A stretch of DNA of 64,000 nt from Membranipora membranacea (GCA_914767715.1 OU612072.1:8494001-8558000), one strand, 5' to 3'. Shown: positions 1 through 12,411, counted from the stretch's first letter. Translations and numbers: made by a program. The notes: generated from the sequence alone by a model not told the origin.

Positions 1-139
1 CAAGTGACTACTATAGACAAAGCATAGGTGAAAACACAGTATGAGTAGATTCTGCTTACCTCTCCTACCATACATACAAACATACCATACCATACACCAT
101 CTTATACCACACATTATCACACCATACCAATAAAATTCT

Positions 140-1195
140 CCACTCTACTAAATATACATATTCTAAATGCAACTAATTTTGACTTCTTAGAAATTACGAA
201 TGACATTACAGAGAGTGTCATAAAAATTCCTCTGCAAAAAAAGCAGTGGGGTACGATGGGAGTTCCATGAAAATCATTAAAGAAAATAAAAATGGTATCA
301 GCCGAATCTTGACCCACATGATCAATCTTATCGTTCGAACATCAAAATTTCCAGATAGCCAGAAAATTGCTAGAGTACAACCACTGCATAAAAATGGTGA
401 TAAATTTGACTGTAACAACTATCGGCCGATATCAATACTAACTGCAATATCCAAAATTGCAGAAAAAGTGTTAGCTTTCCAATTACGGTTTTATTTGGAA
501 AATTCTAATATTTTAATTGAAAAGCGGAACACAACCTCTGCTATATCAGTTTTAATAGCAGTAAAATGACAGTAAAATTACACAAGGAATATTTGTAGAC
601 TTCAGCAAGGCTTTTGATACCATCAATCATGATATTTTGATAAAAAATTGCCTTTTTATAATTTTACAAATGATGCATCCTCCCATGTGGTCATGTGACC
701 TCTTTCTTCTCTGAGTATCAAATTATGCCCATTGAAATGCTTTTTAAATACCGCTATTTGTTACATGTTAACAATACTCGCCTTAATGGGGAGTTAGAAA
801 TTCAAACCCCTGCTATTACAGCCACTAGGTCTAAGGAAAAATTTGCCCCAAAGAGAGCCAACAACTGTAGAGGGGAGAGGTCCCTGTTAACCACAGGTGT
901 TAACCTGTGGAATTCATACCTACTGGGAGAGGAGGGGCGGCTCCTTCTGTTTTGCGGGGGGTTGGCGTCCTCGCTGTGGGGGTGTGGTTCGCTTCTTGTC
1001 GAGTAGGCTGCGTCTCTGGGCTTGCCCTGGGGACAGTAGCCTTCGTTTTCCCGATAATCGGATGGTCGCCGTACTGAACCTGGACTAATCTGACCATGCC
1101 GCAGCCTTATTTAATTTCACTATTTTGGTACTTTGATTTTAAATATAATAAATTGTTGCGGAAACCAAAAAAAACAAAACAAACAAAATAATTAT
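140..1195 (+). mobile_element. Decayed non-LTR retrotransposon (LINE), reverse-transcriptase fragment
   Basis: Three separated pieces of a LINE reverse transcriptase lie in order on the plus strand. About 150-540 carries the early RT region, with NNYRPISIL and VQPLHKNGDK. Near 590-650 is the motif VDFSKAFDTINHDIL. About 700-920 carries a C-terminal piece ending in GVNLWNSYL. The active-site YADD block is missing, so the copy has a large internal deletion. A frame shift lies in the A-run at 235-241 and stops fall between the pieces. A GC-rich 3' tail (about 900-1110), an AATAAA-like motif near 1146 and an A-rich tail to about 1195 mark the 3' end. The copy is not functional. A run of CCATAC-like repeats lies just upstream at 60-130. 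Confidence 0.8.
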
Positions 1196-1199
1196 TATA

Positions 1200-2100
1200 T
1201 AGCTTATGATAATGAAGGACAATAAACCAAACCAAACGCTGCGTGAATTTGAGACTGGGAGACTTGAGACTGGGAGACTTTGGTGTGGGGGGGACTTGAG
1301 ATTGGCAGCGTTGAGTTGATTGTCATAGAAGGATGGGTGGTGCATCGATATTTCTCCTACTGATTCGAAAAGAATTTGTGTAGGATATGCATGTATTTGT
1401 TATTTTTATTTATTCGCTCTTTTTGAAATCTTGTGCAAAATCTGCCCTAAACTTGATGGTGTTTGTTTATTTTACAGTTTCAAATGTAGTTTAAATTTCG
1501 TTAAAAGAAAAAAATCGTTTGCGCGCTTGAATAAAGGAGATTTATGGTTTGACTTTCCTGTTTATCGATTTGTTCTTCAGCTGGGCAACAGTGTTAGTGC
1601 AAGGAGTTAACAAGTTAGCTCACTAACTAATGGGCTAACTAGAAAACGCCGTATAAAACAGAGAGAGAGAGAGAAGTAGTGTGTCCTGTTCAGTCAAGTC
1701 AAAGTTAAGTATAGAAAGTTCCTTGCACCAGCTGAGGAACATACACAAAATCGAATTGAAATCTTATTTTTCTAATATAAACCAAATTCCTGAAATCTTT
1801 TATTTGCGCTAAAATTGAATTATTACATTGCCATTGATATTGTGAGATATTACAATGTATGTATTACATGTATATTTATGTATTATGATATGTGTGTTTC
1901 GTCACATAAGTATTTCTATGCTGCCGAAGCGGAGTGAGCAGATTGGTGATGTCCCTAAGTTGACATGGGGTTATGCTGTGGTAATTGGATGAGTGAGTGA
2001 AAGATTGAATGATTGTGTGAGTACCACATGCCCTACCTCTTTTTAGTGCCCTTGCATATTACTATGATACCATTAATACTATTAATATAAAATGGGCAAA
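1200..2100. other. Non-coding, no gene seen
   Basis: No supported coding region was found. The stretch holds a (GA)7 run at 1661-1674 and AT-rich sequence. A short direct repeat of GACTTGAGACTGGGA lies near 1250-1280. Confidence 0.5.
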
Positions 2101-2122
2101 CATTTCTCTCCCACGGCGGAGA

Positions 2123-2205
2123 TCAGTTGCTCGCAGTAAATGAAAGTGGCTTCCTATTCTCAGTAGAAGAATCAGCTCTCTGATCAGGCATGATTTCCGC
2201 ACAAC
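2123..2205 (-). pseudogene. Type A exon remnant, array unit 1
   Basis: A TATTTTAG acceptor precedes the block. In the frame matching the better copy at 5653-5777 it reads CAEIMPDQRADSSTENRK and ends at a stop after 26 residues. Similarity to the 5.7-kb copy (shared E-I-x-P and R-A-D) identifies it. The downstream half of the exon is lost. Confidence 0.45.
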
Positions 2206-3240
2206 CTAAAATAGAACCATGGAATTGTGATCTTGTTAATTCTAGTTAGGTGATATCACCTGGCTATTGTTGGTACAGGAGGATAAAGTGTTATTAGCAA
2301 CTCTTGACACAAATCGAGCAGAACCTGAAGCACATTCGAATATCCATGACTCGATGAAGGCGATCTCATTAAAGAATTACCTCTTTGAACTTCACTGCCA
2401 CGTCAATGTAAATCCTGATCAGCTGAGCAGTGTACCATCTTCTTGCTGTCTGCCAGTATCACGTCTCCAACTTGCAGCATCAATCCCTTCAACCAGAAGA
2501 AAAGTTTGGTTCAGCCCTGGATTTTTATTCCATCATGCAACGGTATTCGCGATACAGACACAGAAAAACATGAAACATTAAAATATGTCTCATCAAGTTT
2601 TGTTATCAAGCAAGTTTTGTAATGCGCTAACCTTGTTATTGATAGATGCTCATTTCTTCGGCATACCCTGGACAAGCAGAGCAGCGTTGTAGTGTCAATA
2701 TTGGATTATTGGTTACCTCCGCTTTGTATGTGTGGTTTGGATAAGAATCAAGATAATATCACAGCTCCTAATCCTATCAGGGATGGGGCTGTTCAGACCT
2801 TTAACAAGGGAAAGAGGATGATAGTTACATTTGCTTTCAGTTTGATTCAATATGCCTGCATTCCAGGTAGCTCCCCTTCTACTGGTGAGTGGCCAGTAGC
2901 TCAAGAGGGTTTTAAATTTGGTCAGCAAAACATGTGAAAATTAATGTAAAAATAAGTCAATAAGTCAATGTAAAAGAAAAGTTCACATTTAGAACGGCTT
3001 GTTATGTGAGGGTGTGAGTATACAATTTCATTAAGTGTGCTAATCTGTTGCAATTACCACATCTACTATCTTAAAGCATCAAACCAACTTAAAGACAACA
3101 ACCAAAGCATCAAAGTTTGATTTGCAACACAAAATAGATTTCAACTTATGAAAAAGCAACACCAAAGTAGCACAACCAAAATATACCAACTAGGTCAGCT
3201 CTCCCAAAGTGTTTGACAAAACCACAGCGCTATAACTCAC

Positions 3241-3376
3241 CACATTCATCAGTGGATTGATTCTTTACTCAGCAGATACCCTGTCCGGCAATGCCTTGGA
3301 GGAGATATATGTGCAGTTCTGTGCGGTTATTATGATGATATTGTATCGCATGAGCCTTGTTTAGGACATTGTGCAC
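3241..3376 (-). pseudogene. Type D exon remnant
   Basis: The block has a good acceptor (TTGTCACAG) and donor (GTG|GTGAGT). The frame that is open in the 12.3-kb copy meets a stop here after AQCPKQGSCDTISS. A second, more diverged copy lies at about 4158-4283 with the same donor, and another at about 10379-10500. Confidence 0.4.
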
Positions 3377-3564
3377 CTGTGACAAAAAAGGGCAAACTAG
3401 TAGTTTCAAAGTTCCTGTACAGTACAGACGTAGCGTATGCTAACATTATTCTAGCTTTACAATGATCTGAAAATCTATGATATTTATATGAAAACTACAG
3501 ATATGAAAAATTATATCGATGTGAAATTCAGGAAAACTCCGGACTCAGGTCATGAGTGGGGCCT

Positions 3565-3761
3565 CGTCTGTATTATTGGTTGTGTTGGATATTGCTTCTG
3601 TGATGTTATCAACTCATGTATCTATATTATGCATTTCTGAATAGAAATGTGCTTGTGTTGGTTGTTTGGTTTTGTGTCGATTGGCTGATGGGTTTTGGTT
3701 TGTTGTTGTGTGGAGTTGTCGGGTCAACAAACCAACACACTCAACCTGAGTAGATAACTCC
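3565..3761. mobile_element. MITE-like inverted-repeat element, copy 1 of 2
   Basis: The right end CTGAGTAGATAACTCC and the left end GTTATCAACTCA form a terminal inverted repeat. The sequence matches 48801-48987 in the opposite orientation, including the shared flank containing GGATATTGCTTCTG. It has no coding capacity. It is an old non-autonomous element that landed inside the exon array. Confidence 0.5.
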
Positions 3762-4799
3762 AAATTGTTTGAATGAGTACAAGTCTAGACCAAGAAGACC
3801 TTGAATGGTTGAGCACGACACCCAAAAACCAGCATGAATTTTATATAAATAGCAGCAGGGGGTTTTTCCAAAACTTACTGCTCGCAGTTAGGACCGGGCC
3901 AACAGCAGAATTATTTCATTTCTAACTACCAGCCAATTTGCGCCACTGAGATGAAGCATCGGGCATGCTGTGAGACCTAGCCATGGGCTATGCAGCAGCA
4001 ACTAACGCATTAGTATTATCAAAGCATGATTTGTTATGCATTATGAAACTTGAAAAATGAAAAGCAAAACCACAGCAAAACATCCGGAGAATTTCAATGC
4101 AGTTGTCTTTCCTGTAGAAACCACATAATGTTTCTGACATAAGGATGGTACTATAACTCACCACATTTATCAGTGGATTGCAGATGCTAAGAGATGTGTG
4201 TGTAGGGTTATTTACAGGGACCATGATGGTGTAGTACCACTATCTGCATGAGTGTTGTTTAGGTAATAACAACCATTGTGTACCTGAAACGAAAATGGAT
4301 AAACTAAATAATTATTGCAACATATTTAATAAAACATTAGGTCTAGGACAAACTTCTCATTTATTTTGGCTTTACTATTTTCTATAAATCATAGAATGCA
4401 AGTCCCAAAACGACATACGTATTATGAATCAGCGAAGTGTAATATTCCATACCACTGGGCCTAATCATTTTATTTCATGAACTCTCCTTTTGACTGTAAT
4501 TGAAACCAGACTGAAGATTGGAATCAAAAGTGCAGCGGAATTGGAAATACATAATTTTTAGATTTCTCTCTTTTTTTCTCAAAATTATGTTACTTGGATA
4601 AAGAACTGTGACTCACAATAGTGTCTAAAACCCAAGCCTAAATATTAAAAAAAAACAGTCAAAATCTGAATACTGCATAGAAAGCAGTGACTGTGATAAA
4701 ACTCACCTCCTTTATCGTGATTAGCTTCATTATTCACCAGGTTCCTTGTATAAGCAGCAGGGTGTAAGTTGGAGACTGGTTGGCATAAGCTCATCCTGA

Positions 4800-5110
4800 A
4801 ATGTATATGCCCATCTTGACATGTGTAGGCGCATCTTTGAGAGGTGTAGGCCACTCTTAAGATATGCAGGCCGTTCTTGGGACTTGTAGGCCGTTCTTGA
4901 GACTTGTAGGCTGTTCTCGAGACTTGTTGGACATTCTTGACACGTGTTGGCCATTCTTGACAGGTGTAGGCCGCTCTTGTGACGTGCAGGCTGCTCTTCA
5001 AACGTGTAGGCCGCATTTGAGGCATTTAGGCCGCTCTTGAGACGTGTTGGCCATTCTTGAGACGTGTAGGCCGCTCTTGGGATGTGAAGGTGTGTCTCAA
5101 GACACACAGG
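4800..5110. repeat. Degenerate 20-bp minisatellite
   Basis: About 15 imperfect units resembling TGTAGGCCGCTCTTGAGACG run through this block. Reading it on the minus strand gives low-complexity peptides rich in YTSQE-like repeats, which are by-products of the repeat. A related array with similar unit sequence is at 12880-13380, and a single unit lies near 7020, so the repeat belongs to the duplicated unit of the 2-14.7 kb array. Confidence 0.8.
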
Positions 5111-5137
5111 CTTTTCTTCGAGACTCATCAGCCAATC

Positions 5138-5306
5138 TCATCATACTAATAGTATATTCTCATTCTATCTTGGGGAGTGGAGGAATTTCTACTGTAGCGA
5201 TTATTTGTCGGATCAGTGACATCACACACCAGATTACGGTTGATTTTCTCCCAATGATTGTTTAACTCATGCAACTTCGACAACAGCAGTGCTGATGATC
5301 CAAATC
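5138..5306 (-). pseudogene. Type B exon remnant
   Basis: The acceptor TTTTTCAG is followed by IWIISTAVVEVA and then a stop, where the 7.7-kb copy reads on. Similarity to 7635-7775 extends at the DNA level towards 5150. Upstream (5400-5600) is a hydrophobic reading frame that may be the degraded preceding exon. Confidence 0.4.
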
Positions 5307-5652
5307 TGAAAAACAAATAAATAGAGCAAACCATCAACTGCACTACCGATAAAGTTGTATTCCATTAAATTTGCATGCATAGAATCATATTTATAATTTT
5401 TTTTGCAACCTGACATGGAGGCTGCATAAAATAAAAAAGAGACAAATTGTAAATGAGCGGAGCAATATAATCAATGACATTAAAAAGGTTTGCAAAAGCC
5501 AAATCACATTGAAATATGCAAGCCAATAAAATGTGGCCAGATTGACATGAACAGTGCAAAGCAGTAATCGCATCAATAGTGTCCAAATACTCCATTTTCA
5601 GTAAGTAGCATGTGTCCTTCCAAAACAGTAAATCTATTCAGTAGATACTCAC

Positions 5653-5777
5653 CTTGTCAATCAATGGATGTCTCTCTCCAGCCCGTCCTGTCCAAGTCCA
5701 AGCTCCCTCCTTCGGCAGTTCCTTCCTAATCGAAGCTGAAAAATCAGCTCTCCGAGTAGGTCTGATTTCCGTTAAAC
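5653..5777 (-). pseudogene. Type A exon, best preserved copy (array unit 2)
   Basis: This 125-bp exon is fully open between a consensus acceptor (CTGTTTTAG) and a consensus donor (AAG|GTGAGT). It encodes 41 residues with a basic first half (TEIRPTRRADF) and the segment GAWTWTGRAGERHP. It starts in phase 2 and ends in phase 0. Of the four type A copies this is the only one free of stops. It could be a live exon of a surviving gene, but I could not link it to intact neighbours, so I call it a remnant. No family was recognised. Confidence 0.45.
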
Positions 5778-7360
5778 CTAAAACAGATCGGTAGAATGTT
5801 AATAAGTGTATATGTGGCTGTGAAATTGGCTACAAACAATTTTTACCATCTGGGTATTGTTGGTAGCAAAATATACCTTGAGCAGAGGGACAATTTCAAA
5901 CACACTACATATAATTTTTACTCAAAGGTGCTCATGAACTTTTTCAGTGCGAAAATATTGCATTACTACTTCAGGACAAGCTGCCAAACTTTGAATTGCA
6001 TGGTTCTTTCAGTAGTCTTTAAGTCTATTAGCCATTTCAATTAAACTTTTTTATCATATCCAATCATGCTACAGTATCCTTATAACAGAGGCAGAACAAC
6101 ATGAAACATAAAATGTCAAAACATGTTTGTTTGGCTTACCTTTGTATGCGCATTACTCAGGCCTTTTTGTGGATGAGGAGAGCAATGTCCGAGTATCAAT
6201 ACTGGCTTGTATCCTGCATTGTGCTGAGTGACTTTATTTATATATGAATATCCGGCTATCAATCACAACAGTTGTACAGTTATTCAGACCTGCAAAAAAA
6301 GTACAAAGATCCTCATGACACACTCCTGAATAGGTTATACCTACCAGCATAAATGTATATGGTTGTAAAAAAAACTGTTGTGAATATGGAGTAAATCTCA
6401 TCACCAGTGTTAAGCACTCAAAAAAACCTAAAGAATTTAGCATCTATAGGGTTTAAAAGAGATTGCGGCAGGGTTTTATCCAAAACTCACTAACCAGCCG
6501 GATTACACCCCTATAATGAAGCATCAAAACATCTGAAAGCCACAGGCTATCGAGCATCCACAAAAGCAATGAAATTCAAGACTTAATTTGTAATGCATTA
6601 TGAAGGTCAAAATAGGAAAGCAGCACCAAAGTAATAGAACCTAAATGTATCAGCACAGTCAGTTTTCATGTAGAAATCTCACCATAGTATGTGAGGAAAC
6701 CACTGTATTGTAACTCACCACATTTATCAGTGGATTGCTTCTTTGCTCAACTGGTATCCTGTTCTTGTCTTGTCTTCAATGGGGATAATACGATGATTGT
6801 ATTATCCAAGTACAGATACCCATAGTACTCAGAGGCCCTGGAAAGCAAGTTTGCTCTTGCATCTAATGGTTATCAAACTTGTATGACTGACCAATGAAGT
6901 ATCCTGTCCATGCAGAGCTTGATAAGGAGACATATATGCACCTCTATGCAGTGATTATGATGATGATCAGTTGCATGGGCGTGTCTTGAGAGAGGTGTAT
7001 CTAGATGCTTAGCCATGTATTAAGACGTGTAGGCCCATCTGCAAAAGTCTACAAAGGTGTTCTTAGACCATACTTTGGTTCTAACCATTTTATGCCGGAA
7101 GACTCTGTAGAGCTTGATGCCTCATTGCTCTAAATGAAGATCTGAAAAATAAACATAGAACAATTCTCAAAAGGCTGCAACTGCTGAACAAGCTCACAGA
7201 TTCCATGAAAAGTTAGCATAAATTAAATTACTAATTAATAATAATGTTCTCATGTTGCAATAAACAAAATAAACGGAAATATAAAAACTAACAAATAAAA
7301 ATAGAATTACATGAAAAATGTTGCAATACAGATATCTTAAGAAATTGAGCAGTACAAATG

Positions 7361-7500
7361 CTCTGTGATGCTCTGTGATGCTCTGTGATGCTCTGTGATG
7401 CTCTGTGATGCTCTGAGATGCTCTGTGATGCTCTGTGATGCTCTGTGATGCTCTGTGATGCTCGGTGATGCTCTGTGATGCTCGGTGATGCTCTGTGATG
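7361..7500. repeat. 10-bp minisatellite, 14 units of CTCTGTGATG
   Basis: Fourteen uninterrupted 10-bp units run from 7361 to 7500. Eleven are exactly CTCTGTGATG; unit 6 is CTCTGAGATG, and units 11 and 13 are CTCGGTGATG. The array ends in GATGTAGCAG. The paralogous position near 8671 has a single CTCTGTGATGTAGTAG. The repeat therefore expanded in one array unit only. Confidence 0.95.
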
Positions 7501-7634
7501 TAGCAGTTTTATGAATTCAGTTGTATAGTGGGTTTCTTGAGCAAATATGTCTAACTGACTACTACACAGAGAAAATCGAAGAGAAGATAATGATGGGCTG
7601 TTTTGTAACCAGTAAAGCAAGATTTCAAACTCAC

Positions 7635-7775
7635 CATACCAGTTGGGGGATATTCCCATTCTATCTTGAGGAGTTGAGGGGAATGTTCACCATCGTGATC
7701 ATCGGCCAAACATATTTCTCCCAATGAATGTTTAAGTTGAGCAATCCGAACGGCTACAGTGCTGATGATCCAAAT
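7635..7775 (-). pseudogene. Type B exon, best preserved copy
   Basis: The exon is open for 47 codons in phase 0-0, between acceptor TTATTCAG and donor ATG|GTGAGT. It begins IWIISTVAVRIAQLKHSLG, a hydrophobic start followed by a polar, acidic stretch with ADDHDGE. A hydrophobic reading frame (ASMSIIDLIL) lies just upstream on the minus strand. Diverged copies are at 5306, 9008 and 14122. The function is unknown. Confidence 0.45.
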
Positions 7776-8332
7776 CTGAATAACAAATAAATAGAACAAG
7801 CCTTCAAAAGCTACACTACCGATACAATGGTATTTTCTTTTCATCATCCACAGAATCAAATCTATAATTGACATGGAGGCTGCAGAAATCTGATTGAATG
7901 AACAATTAGCAACAGCATAACATGAAAATGAGACAAATTGTGAAAGAGCGGATTCACAGATTCCATATATCATTTTCATTATTTCCATCGACAATACATC
8001 ACTTCTAATGTGTTTCATGACGTGAGTCAAACATGAATGGCAAAAGAGGACGAAATAAAATAAAGGTTGCAACAAAGTAATTTCAAGAAAGTGAGCAGCA
8101 TTGAATTCAGATTGCAATTTTATGAATTAGATCATATAGCTGTGTTTTGAGAAAATATCTGTTTTGAGAAAATATCTGTTGTTGCCCCCTCCTCAGAAAA
8201 AAATGGAAGGAAGATGATGATGGGATGTTATGTAACTCGTAAAGCAAGATGTCAAACTCACCTTAATTGGTATTTCTTTACACTCTGAGACATTGTTTAG
8301 GTTGTGCAGCATATGCTCGACTTTCGATTTGT

Positions 8333-8487
8333 CTACAAAAGCGTTCTTAGACAATTCTTTGGTTCAGATCTTTTGAGGCCAGAAGTAAAGTCAGACATAT
8401 CCATACTTTGATTGATGGCTGTATATAGCTCTCTCAGTTCCAGATCTATGCGGCATATATGTATTAGAGCTGTGACACCAATCAGAC
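8333..8487 (-). pseudogene. Type C exon remnant
   Basis: After an acceptor (T-rich then CAG at 8488) the frame reads GLIGVTALIHICRIDLELRE and runs on to a TAG at 8333. The copy near 13.58 kb stops after GVTALM. No donor is seen, so this could be a terminal exon. The candidate exon at 20576-20692 (LVGVIDFQHRMN) is weakly similar. Confidence 0.35.
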
Positions 8488-8841
8488 CTGAAAAAAAATG
8501 AGTCTGAAAGTCCTCAAAAAGGTGCAACTGCTGATCAAAAGCTATTAGGTCCCTACATGTTTATATAATAATTTTATTGACATCAACAATGGACCATTTC
8601 TAATGTTCTTTTTTATGTGAACAAAAATAATGTTAGCATAAAGATATGTTTACAAAGAGAGCAGCGATAATCCTCTGTGATGTAGTAGTCAGATCATTGC
8701 ATGTGGTTGCAATTTTATGAATAAGATCATGATGGTAATATGAACACATGTGTCGAATTGACTCCTATTCAGGAAAAAAAAAGGATGGAAGATAATGATG
8801 GGAGACTATGTAACTTGTAAAGCAATTTATGACAAACTCAC

Positions 8842-9008
8842 CAAAATAATTCGAAGACATTCACATTGTACCTTGAAGAGTGGAGGCATCTTCACCATTA
8901 CGATCATCGGCTGAACATATGACATTGTACATGAGATTATAGCTGATTTTCTCCCAATGAATGTTTAAGCCAAGCAACCTTAACGACAGCAGTGCTTATG
9001 ATCCAAAT
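8842..9008 (-). pseudogene. Type B exon remnant
   Basis: The acceptor TTATTCAG and donor TTG|GTGAGT are kept. The frame reads IWIISTAVVKVAWLKHSLGE and then meets a stop two codons later. It is a decayed paralogue of 7635-7775. Confidence 0.45.
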
Positions 9009-9079
9009 CTGAATAATAAATAATCAGAACAATTATCAACAGCTGCACTGCCGGTACAACTGTAATTATATCACCATCC

Positions 9080-9112
9080 AAGGAGTTGTAGACCACAGGT
9101 CTACAACTCCTT
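9080..9112. repeat. Perfect 15-bp hairpin
   Basis: AAGGAGTTGTAGACC is followed after ACA by its exact reverse complement. The paralogous sequences in the array lack it, so it arose in this copy, perhaps by a small fold-back duplication. Confidence 0.85.
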
Positions 9113-9299
9113 GCACCATCTATGGAGCAAAATTCATAATTTCTAATTTTTCAACTTGGTATGTAAAAATCCGATCGGAAAAGCAAAAAATGAAAGTGAA
9201 ACAAATCTTGGAAAGAGCCTTGATATAGCAGACAAAATAATCAGTAACAATGTAGGAGTTGTGTACCAGTTGTGTAAGAAATTACATTGAAGCAGATGT

Positions 9300-9475
9300 C
9301 TCTTCATCAAATATGGGAATATGATGTGAAACTGATGCCTAATGCTGATTGAGATGGTCTCCCTCTTTTGTAATTTTATTAAATAATTTTTATGCTGTAC
9401 TTTTATATTTATTGTAAATCAGATCAGTAATATACATTTTTCAATCAATCAATCAAAATCATCAATCAATCAAAT
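9300..9475 (+). mobile_element. LINE 3'-end fragment with (TCAA)n tail
   Basis: AT-rich sequence with AATAA-like motifs ends in TCAATCAATCAATC at about 9441-9472. The same kind of tail ends the LINE at 16570. No coding sequence remains. It interrupts the array between type A and type B blocks. Confidence 0.4.
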
Positions 9476-9583
9476 GAGCAAGCCACTTAATGTGGTGACA
9501 TACAATGTAATGCAGTGATCAACACCGGTGTCCAAATAGAATGTGTCCTATCAGAACAGGAAAATCGTTCAGAAGATTCTCAC

Positions 9584-9745
9584 CAGGTCAATCAATGCAC
9601 GTCTCTCTTAGGCTCGTCCTGTCCAAGCAGCATCTGGATCAGTTCATGTCTTTTCTTATAAATTGAAAACCATCAGTCCTCTCCTTCTCCTTTCTATTCT
9701 CAGCAGAAAGATCAGCTCTTAAAGCGGGTCTGTTTGACGCTCAAC
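9584..9745 (-). pseudogene. Type A exon remnant, array unit 3
   Basis: The acceptor is weak (GATTAAG) and the donor is CTG|GTGAGA. The frame has a stop at its second codon and another after RKDMN. The DNA matches 5653-5777 across its whole length, including GGACAGGACG. Confidence 0.45.
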
Positions 9746-11863
9746 CTTAATCAGTGTGGTAGAATTAACATGTGTAGTTGTGGTTGTGAAATTTGCTACA
9801 ACCAATTTATACCATCTGGGTATTGCTGGCATGGAAGGATGAAGGATTGTCAGAAACTCCACCCAAGTTTTCAAATGAAGCTTATCAGATCAGAACTTCC
9901 TATTTACTCCCTAGGGGAAGTAGAAGATGTCCATGAATAAGTTTAGCTACCAGCATTAAAGTATTCGATTGCAAAACAAATGTGTTGTCTGTGGGTAAAA
10001 ATTTGGAATGAAACTCATAACCTGTGTTATTCTGTTGGAATTACAAAATATGTTGTGAGCACTAAGCACTCGAAAAACTTCTAAAAAACATAGCCTCACA
10101 ACAATTTAAATATAAATAGGCAGCAGGTAGTATGTCCAAAACTACCTGATAGCAGAGGTGACATGAAAATTATGTCACTCTTAATAACCAGCCAACTTGT
10201 GCCAACTATCATGAAACATCAAAACAGCTGAAAGACCTAGCCATGGGCCATCAAGCATCCAAAAAAAAAATGAAATTCAAGGCTTGATTTGCAGTGCTTT
10301 ACAAAATCAACCAAGCAAATATCAGCGCAGTCTGCTTTCCTGTAGAAAGTCTCCAGAAATAACCACTGTAATGTAACTCACCATTATTTCTCAGTGAATC
10401 ACTTCTTCACTCAACTGGTATTCTGTCCATGCAGTGCTTAGTTAGATGAGGAGACGTATGTGCAGTTCTGCGCAGTGATCAATTCTGCCCAAGTTGCAGT
10501 GTGTCTGAAACAAAAAAAACAACAAACTAGATGTTTTGACTTTCTTGCACAATACAAACACACTTAACCTCAGCATTTTTTTCTGGCTTTAGCACCAATG
10601 TTTCAAAAATTGAAGCTAACATTTTCTGCACAATTTTAAAGAAATCGAATCCGAAGGAAACATACATATATTATAAAAACAAACACAGTCATATTGCAGG
10701 TCATACAGCAAGAAGGATGGTGGTGACTATGTATACGTATATAAATACATAAATATATTCAATACAAAGACTGAATAATAAACCTAGACAGGACACCATA
10801 TGGAACATAAGCATTGAGGCACTGAGGCATAACGAGGTAACGACGTTGGAAGATGTTGTGGATTTTGAATTTGAAAATTACAATATATTAACCAGCTTGT
10901 TGTAAACAGTTTGATACACAATTTAGGCAAAACGATTTCTTGAAGAAGAAATAACATCAAGTTTATAACAAGATGCTGCTCATGCTGCTGCTGCTGATTG
11001 TAAAGCAAATTTCAAATTAAAAATCCGAAGTTATGAATCATCGATAGCACCATTGTTTTTACACCTTGCAATGCCATTACGTCGCCCACAATTTACTGAC
11101 TCACTTCAGCTGTATATAGTGTTCTGTTCAGATCTATCATTAAGTCTACGAATTGATATCAACAAATTCATAGGCCCGATTTATATGTATTTTTAAGCCG
11201 AACTGAACACCAGTGTCTTTTTTCCAAGCCAAAACCAAGCTTTAACATTCAACTAAATCAGCCAAACTCATTAAGACTGCAGTGCAAACAGTCACTTTAA
11301 CAATACTCACCTCATGTACTGTGATAATCTTCTTTATTCAACAGGAACCTTGTCTGAGCAGGGTCTACATAGGGACAGTAGTTGGCTCATTGGTTACACT
11401 CTGCATAAGATTCCAAGCAATCACAGCTCTATATCATATAGGAGAAGGGCTGTTCAGACATGCAAAGGTAATAATAAGATGTCCATGACATACTCCTAAA
11501 TAGGTTACAGGCATACCTACCAGCATTAAAAGTTTTTGGACTGAAATGAACTCCCAAGTTGTTATCTGAGGCTGTGAGTATCGAGTAATTCTCATCTGCT
11601 GCAGTTACCGCAAAATTTTTAGTCCTATCTTATAATGTGAGTAATGGCACCTTGAACCATGTGTCATCGATTTTATTGAAAACGCAGGGAGGGGGGTCAT
11701 ATTTACTAACCAGCCAACTTGTCCCACTTTCATGAAGCATCTAAACGGCTGGAATACCAAGCCATGAGCTATAAATATCAAGCATCCACAAAAGCAGTAG
11801 AATTCAAGGCTTGATTTGTAATAGATAATGAAGCGTAAAGCATGAAAAGCAACACTAAAGATA

Positions 11864-12232
11864 AAGGGCAACCAAGGTTTCAAACAACTTCTCATTGATC
11901 AATAGCAGATTGCACCTTCTGCATAGGGAAAAAGACAAAATCTAATTAGGATGATTATTCAGCCAGAATTCTTGTAAAACGTTCCATCGGTCAGGTACTC
12001 AAACTCAGCTAAAATAGAATACCATAGAGCAGTTTCCTGTTCCTGTTTTTATTTAGACTGTGCTCTATCATCATTACAACAATGTCTTGTAACCTCCCCT
12101 AAACTGAAGTGTTACCCAGCTTAGAGTCAGCAACTACTTTGAGTTTAGCATCGCGTAATGCACAAAGCTGATGCTGCCTAGCACATTATTTACTACCCAT
12201 TAATGCATTGCTGCGAAACCTTGGTTGCCCTT
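11864..12232. mobile_element. MITE with TA target duplication, copy 1 (369 bp)
   Basis: The ends are AAGGGCAACCAAGGTTTC and its exact reverse complement. The element is flanked by TA on both sides (11862-11863 and 12233-12234). A close copy is at 50301-50679, and a fragment of the left end is near 41510-41580. The TA duplication suggests mobilisation by a Tc1/mariner-type transposase, which is an inference. It has no coding capacity. Confidence 0.85.
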
Positions 12233-12294
12233 TAAGCAACCAAAATGTATCACCACTGTCAGCTTTCCTTTAGAAAGCATACAATATAACTCAC

Positions 12295-12411
12295 CACATT
12301 CACCAGGCATCCTATCCGCACAGATCAGGAGACGTATGCACAGGTCTCTTCGGTCATAATGATGATGCGGTACTAGCTGAGTGCTGCTTAGGAATTGCAA
12401 GCATTGTGTAC
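12295..12411 (-). pseudogene. Type D exon, best preserved copy
   Basis: This exon is open between acceptor CATTTCAG and donor GTG|GTGAGT. The frame reads TQCLQFLSSTQLVPHHHYDR, then RRDLCIRLLICADRMPGECG with four cysteines. The other copies at 3.3, 4.2 and 10.4 kb carry stops. It is not clear whether any live gene uses it. Confidence 0.4.

Noticed and set aside
4645-5128. Two overlapping minus-strand frames of 126 and 132 codons with repeated YTSQE-like peptides
   Set aside because: They are translations of the 20-bp minisatellite in two frames; no splice, start or family support.
7288-7659. 123-codon minus-strand frame with EHHRASQSIT repeats
   Set aside because: It is produced by the 10-bp minisatellite, which reads through every frame without stops.
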